Shown piece by piece: positions 6,235 to 8,057 of a stretch of 8,057 nt of DNA (position 1 is its first letter; each line of letters begins with the position of its first letter). The notes below the pieces were generated by a model, which was given only the letters and a program-made list of their open reading frames with translations, had not been told where the DNA came from and did no database searches. Position numbers and translations under genes: made by a program. The stretch is from an uncultured Oscillospiraceae bacterium. GTDB lineage: Bacteria; Bacillota; Clostridia; Oscillospirales; Ruminococcaceae. The stretch is from positions 1 to 8,057 of the forward strand of contig USOZ01000068.1 of the NCBI GenBank assembly GCA_900556525.1, read 5' to 3'.

Positions 6235-8057
6235 AGTCCAGCTTATTCATCTTGCGTTCATACCATTCCTGCTTCGTCATAATTACCTGACGCGGCTTTG
6301 CGCCCTCGTATCCGCCAACAACGCCGAGCTGTTCCATTGTGTCGATAAGGCGCGCCGCACGACCGTAACCGAGCTTCAGCTTGCGCTGGAGGAAGGACGT
6401 GCTAGCCTGTCCGGCTTCAATAACAGCTTCAATCGCTTCGTCGAGCTTTTCATCGCTCACATTTATATCTCCGCCGTCGTCGTCATCTTTGCCCTTGTTT
6501 GCCTTCTGCGCGGCAAGTTCCGCCTGCTTTTCGATTTCATCAATTACAGACTGGTCATAATCAAGAATAAACGAATTTTTAATAAAATCAACCACACGTT
6601 CTACTTCCTTGTCCGAAACCCAGCAGCCCTGAACACGCATAGGCTTAGGCATACCGACAGGGAAATAAAGCATATCACCCTTTCCGAGCAATTTTTCCGC
6701 GCCCGCGCTGTCGATAATGGTACGGCTGTCCACCTGAGAGGCAACTTTCAGCGCAATTCGGCTCGGAATGTTCGCCTTGATAACGCCCGTTACTACGTTT
6801 ACGGACGGACGCTGCGTTGCAATTACAAGGTGCATACCAGCCGCACGCGCCATCTGTGCAAGACGGCAAATGCTGTCCTCGACTTCTCCGGGAGAAGCCA
6901 TCATAAGATCGGCAAGTTCGTCGATAAATATTACGACCTGCGGGATCACCTGCAAATCATCGCGTGTTTTTGCAAGCGCATTATAGCCTGTAAGGTCGCG
7001 GACATTATTGTCCGAAAACAGCTTATAGCGATTGAGCATTTCCGTGACCGCCCAAGCCAGTGCTCCCGCAGCTTTTTTCGGGTCTGTAACAACCGGGATA
7101 AGCAAATGCGGGATGCCGTTGTAAATCATAAATTCGACCGCTTTAGGGTCGATCATCAGCAGGCGTACTTCTTCGGGAGTTGAGCGGAAAAGAATACTCA
7201 TAATAATCGAATTTACGCAGACGGACTTACCCGAACCGGTTGTTCCCGCAATAAGAATATGCGGCATTTTTGCAATATCGGCGATAACAACTTCTCCCGA
7301 AATGCTCTTTCCCAGAACCGCGCCGAGCTTGCTCTTTGTTTCGGCAAACGCTTTGCTTTCTACCATTTCTCTGAACGGAACCGAATCGACTTTCTTGTTC
7401 GGAACTTCGATTCCTACCGCCGCCTTATTCGGGATAGGCGCTTCAATACGAACCCCCGCAGTTGCCAAATTAAGCGCAATATCGTCAACAAGCCCCGTTA
7501 TCTTTGAAATTTTAACACCCATTGCAGGCTGAAGTTCATAGCGCGTGACCGAAGGACCTCTCGAAGCCTCAAGGAATCTCGTTTCAACGCCAAAACTCTT
7601 GAGCGTATTTACCAGTTTTTCTGCATTCTGGTGAATTTCGGCGTTTATATCCTCGTCAGAGCGTTCGTGAACGACATCGTTGAGCAGCTCGCTCGGCGGA
7701 ACCTTGTACTGCTCCGCGTTTGCAACTATATCGTCAAAGCGCTGCTGACCGTTCTCATCGGGACGAATTACGGTTGCAAGCACTTTTTCCTCGTTTTCTT
7801 TCGCCTTTTGTTCATTTTCCTGCTGCTCGCGGCTAAAGTCCTGAATTGCTTCGACAATTTTATCTCCCTCGTCAACATCAAACGGAAAATCCTCGGGAAG
7901 CGTAGAATTTTGCTCGGCAGGAATCTGTTCAATCGCCGCAGACGCCTCACCTATAAGGCTGGGACGCTGTTCTACTTCAATAGCAGGCTTTACGGGCTGA
8001 ACCGACTCGGAATCGTCGGCAAAAAACGGACCGTCGGGGCTGTACGGCTTTATTTCC
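6233..8057 (-). CDS. ftsK: FtsK/SpoIIIE family DNA translocase, 5'-truncated by window edge
   Basis: Visible are 607 C-terminal residues; the frame stays open to the right edge, so the membrane-spanning N-terminus is outside. The protein is a ring-forming, ATP-driven double-stranded DNA pump at the division septum; in spore formers the SpoIIIE form moves the chromosome into the forespore. In visible numbering, residues 1-125 are an acidic, Gln/Glu/Pro-rich linker, and about 132-235 is the alpha domain (with GPSVTRYEL). The RecA-like motor has Walker A GTTGSGKS (271-278), Walker B VVIFIDE (374-380) and [12 protein letters not shown] (413-424). A short DDDD-containing linker (about 521-530) leads to the gamma winged-helix domain (531-594, with [21 protein letters not shown]) that reads polar sequence motifs in DNA. 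The valine (GTG) at 7783 is internal, not a start. FtsK versus SpoIIIE cannot be decided from this part. ygiQ follows 10 bp downstream. Confidence 0.96.
   Translation of the reverse strand, partial: EIKPYSPDGPFFADDSESVQPVKPAIEVEQRPSLIGEASAAIEQIPAEQNSTLPEDFPFDVDEGDKIVEAIQDFSREQQENEQKAKENEEKVLATVIRPDENGQQRFDDIVANAEQYKVPPSELLNDVVHERSDEDINAEIHQNAEKLVNTLKSFGVETRFLEASRGPSVTRYELQPAMGVKISKITGLVDDIALNLATAGVRIEAPIPNKAAVGIEVPNKKVDSVPFREMVESKAFAETKSKLGAVLGKSISGEVVIADIAKMPHILIAGTTGSGKSVCVNSIIMSILFRSTPEEVRLLMIDPKAVEFMIYNGIPHLLIPVVTDPKKAAGALAWAVTEMLNRYKLFSDNNVRDLTGYNALAKTRDDLQVIPQVVIFIDELADLMMASPGEVEDSICRLAQMARAAGMHLVIATQRPSVNVVTGVIKANIPSRIALKVASQVDSRTIIDSAGAEKLLGKGDMLYFPVGMPKPMRVQGCWVSDKEVERVVDFIKNSFILDYDQSVIDEIEKQAELAAQKANKGKDDDDGGDINVSDEKLDEAIEAVIEAGQASTSFLQRKLKLGYGRAARLIDTMEQLGVVGGYEGAKPRQVIMTKQEWYERKMNKLD

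Noticed and set aside
6476..6487. Run of four Asp codons (a short trinucleotide-like repeat) in ftsK
   Set aside because: It is a short acidic linker between the motor and gamma domain, of a kind common in this family; too short to call a repeat feature.
6200..7183. 327-codon plus-strand open frame opposite ftsK
   Set aside because: It lies antisense to conserved FtsK motor and gamma-domain coding sequence, has no recognisable domain, and its composition is that of a complement shadow.
7781..7783. GTG as the start of the ftsK gene
   Set aside because: The frame continues to the right edge with a typical acidic FtsK linker, so this valine is internal.

Overview
The window looks like core chromosome of a Gram-positive, low-to-mid-GC member of the Firmicutes. 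It is probably a clostridium, perhaps Oscillospirales/Ruminococcaceae, but the family-level guess is weak. The evidence is a YmfH-type M16 protein, an FtsK/SpoIIIE translocase with the Firmicutes layout, an Lgt with a Tyr where the E. coli enzyme has its motif His, a DUF3006 protein paired with a ComEC-like metallo-beta-lactamase-fold protein, and AGGAGG-type ribosome binding sites before most genes. I see no mobile elements, CRISPR, tRNA or rRNA genes, and coding density is close to complete.

Left half (1-3087, plus strand): four closely spaced genes run toward the centre. These are the 3' part of ymfH (M16 peptidase-like, cut by the left edge), lgt (prolipoprotein diacylglyceryl transferase), folD (one-carbon folate metabolism) and a 60-residue two-helix membrane protein whose start overlaps the folD stop. 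Gaps are 18 bp, 16 bp and a 1-base overlap, so a single transcript is likely.

Centre (3088-3129): a 42-bp gap between convergent genes holds one strong inverted repeat that can serve as a terminator for both strands.

Right half (3130-8057, minus strand): four packed genes run leftward. They are the 3' part of ftsK/spoIIIE (cut by the right edge), ygiQ (a radical SAM protein), a membrane-anchored ComEC-like MBL-fold hydrolase and a DUF3006 protein. Gaps are 10 bp, an out-of-frame overlap of about 137 bp, and a 4-base ATGA overlap. This is also likely one transcript.

The gene functions are mostly housekeeping: DNA translocation at division or sporulation, lipoprotein maturation, folate one-carbon units and probable EF-P modification support. 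The less understood parts are the MBL/DUF3006 pair, YgiQ with its extra cysteine cluster, and the small membrane protein. I do not see convincing evidence of an undescribed multi-gene system. The findings are modest architectural points.
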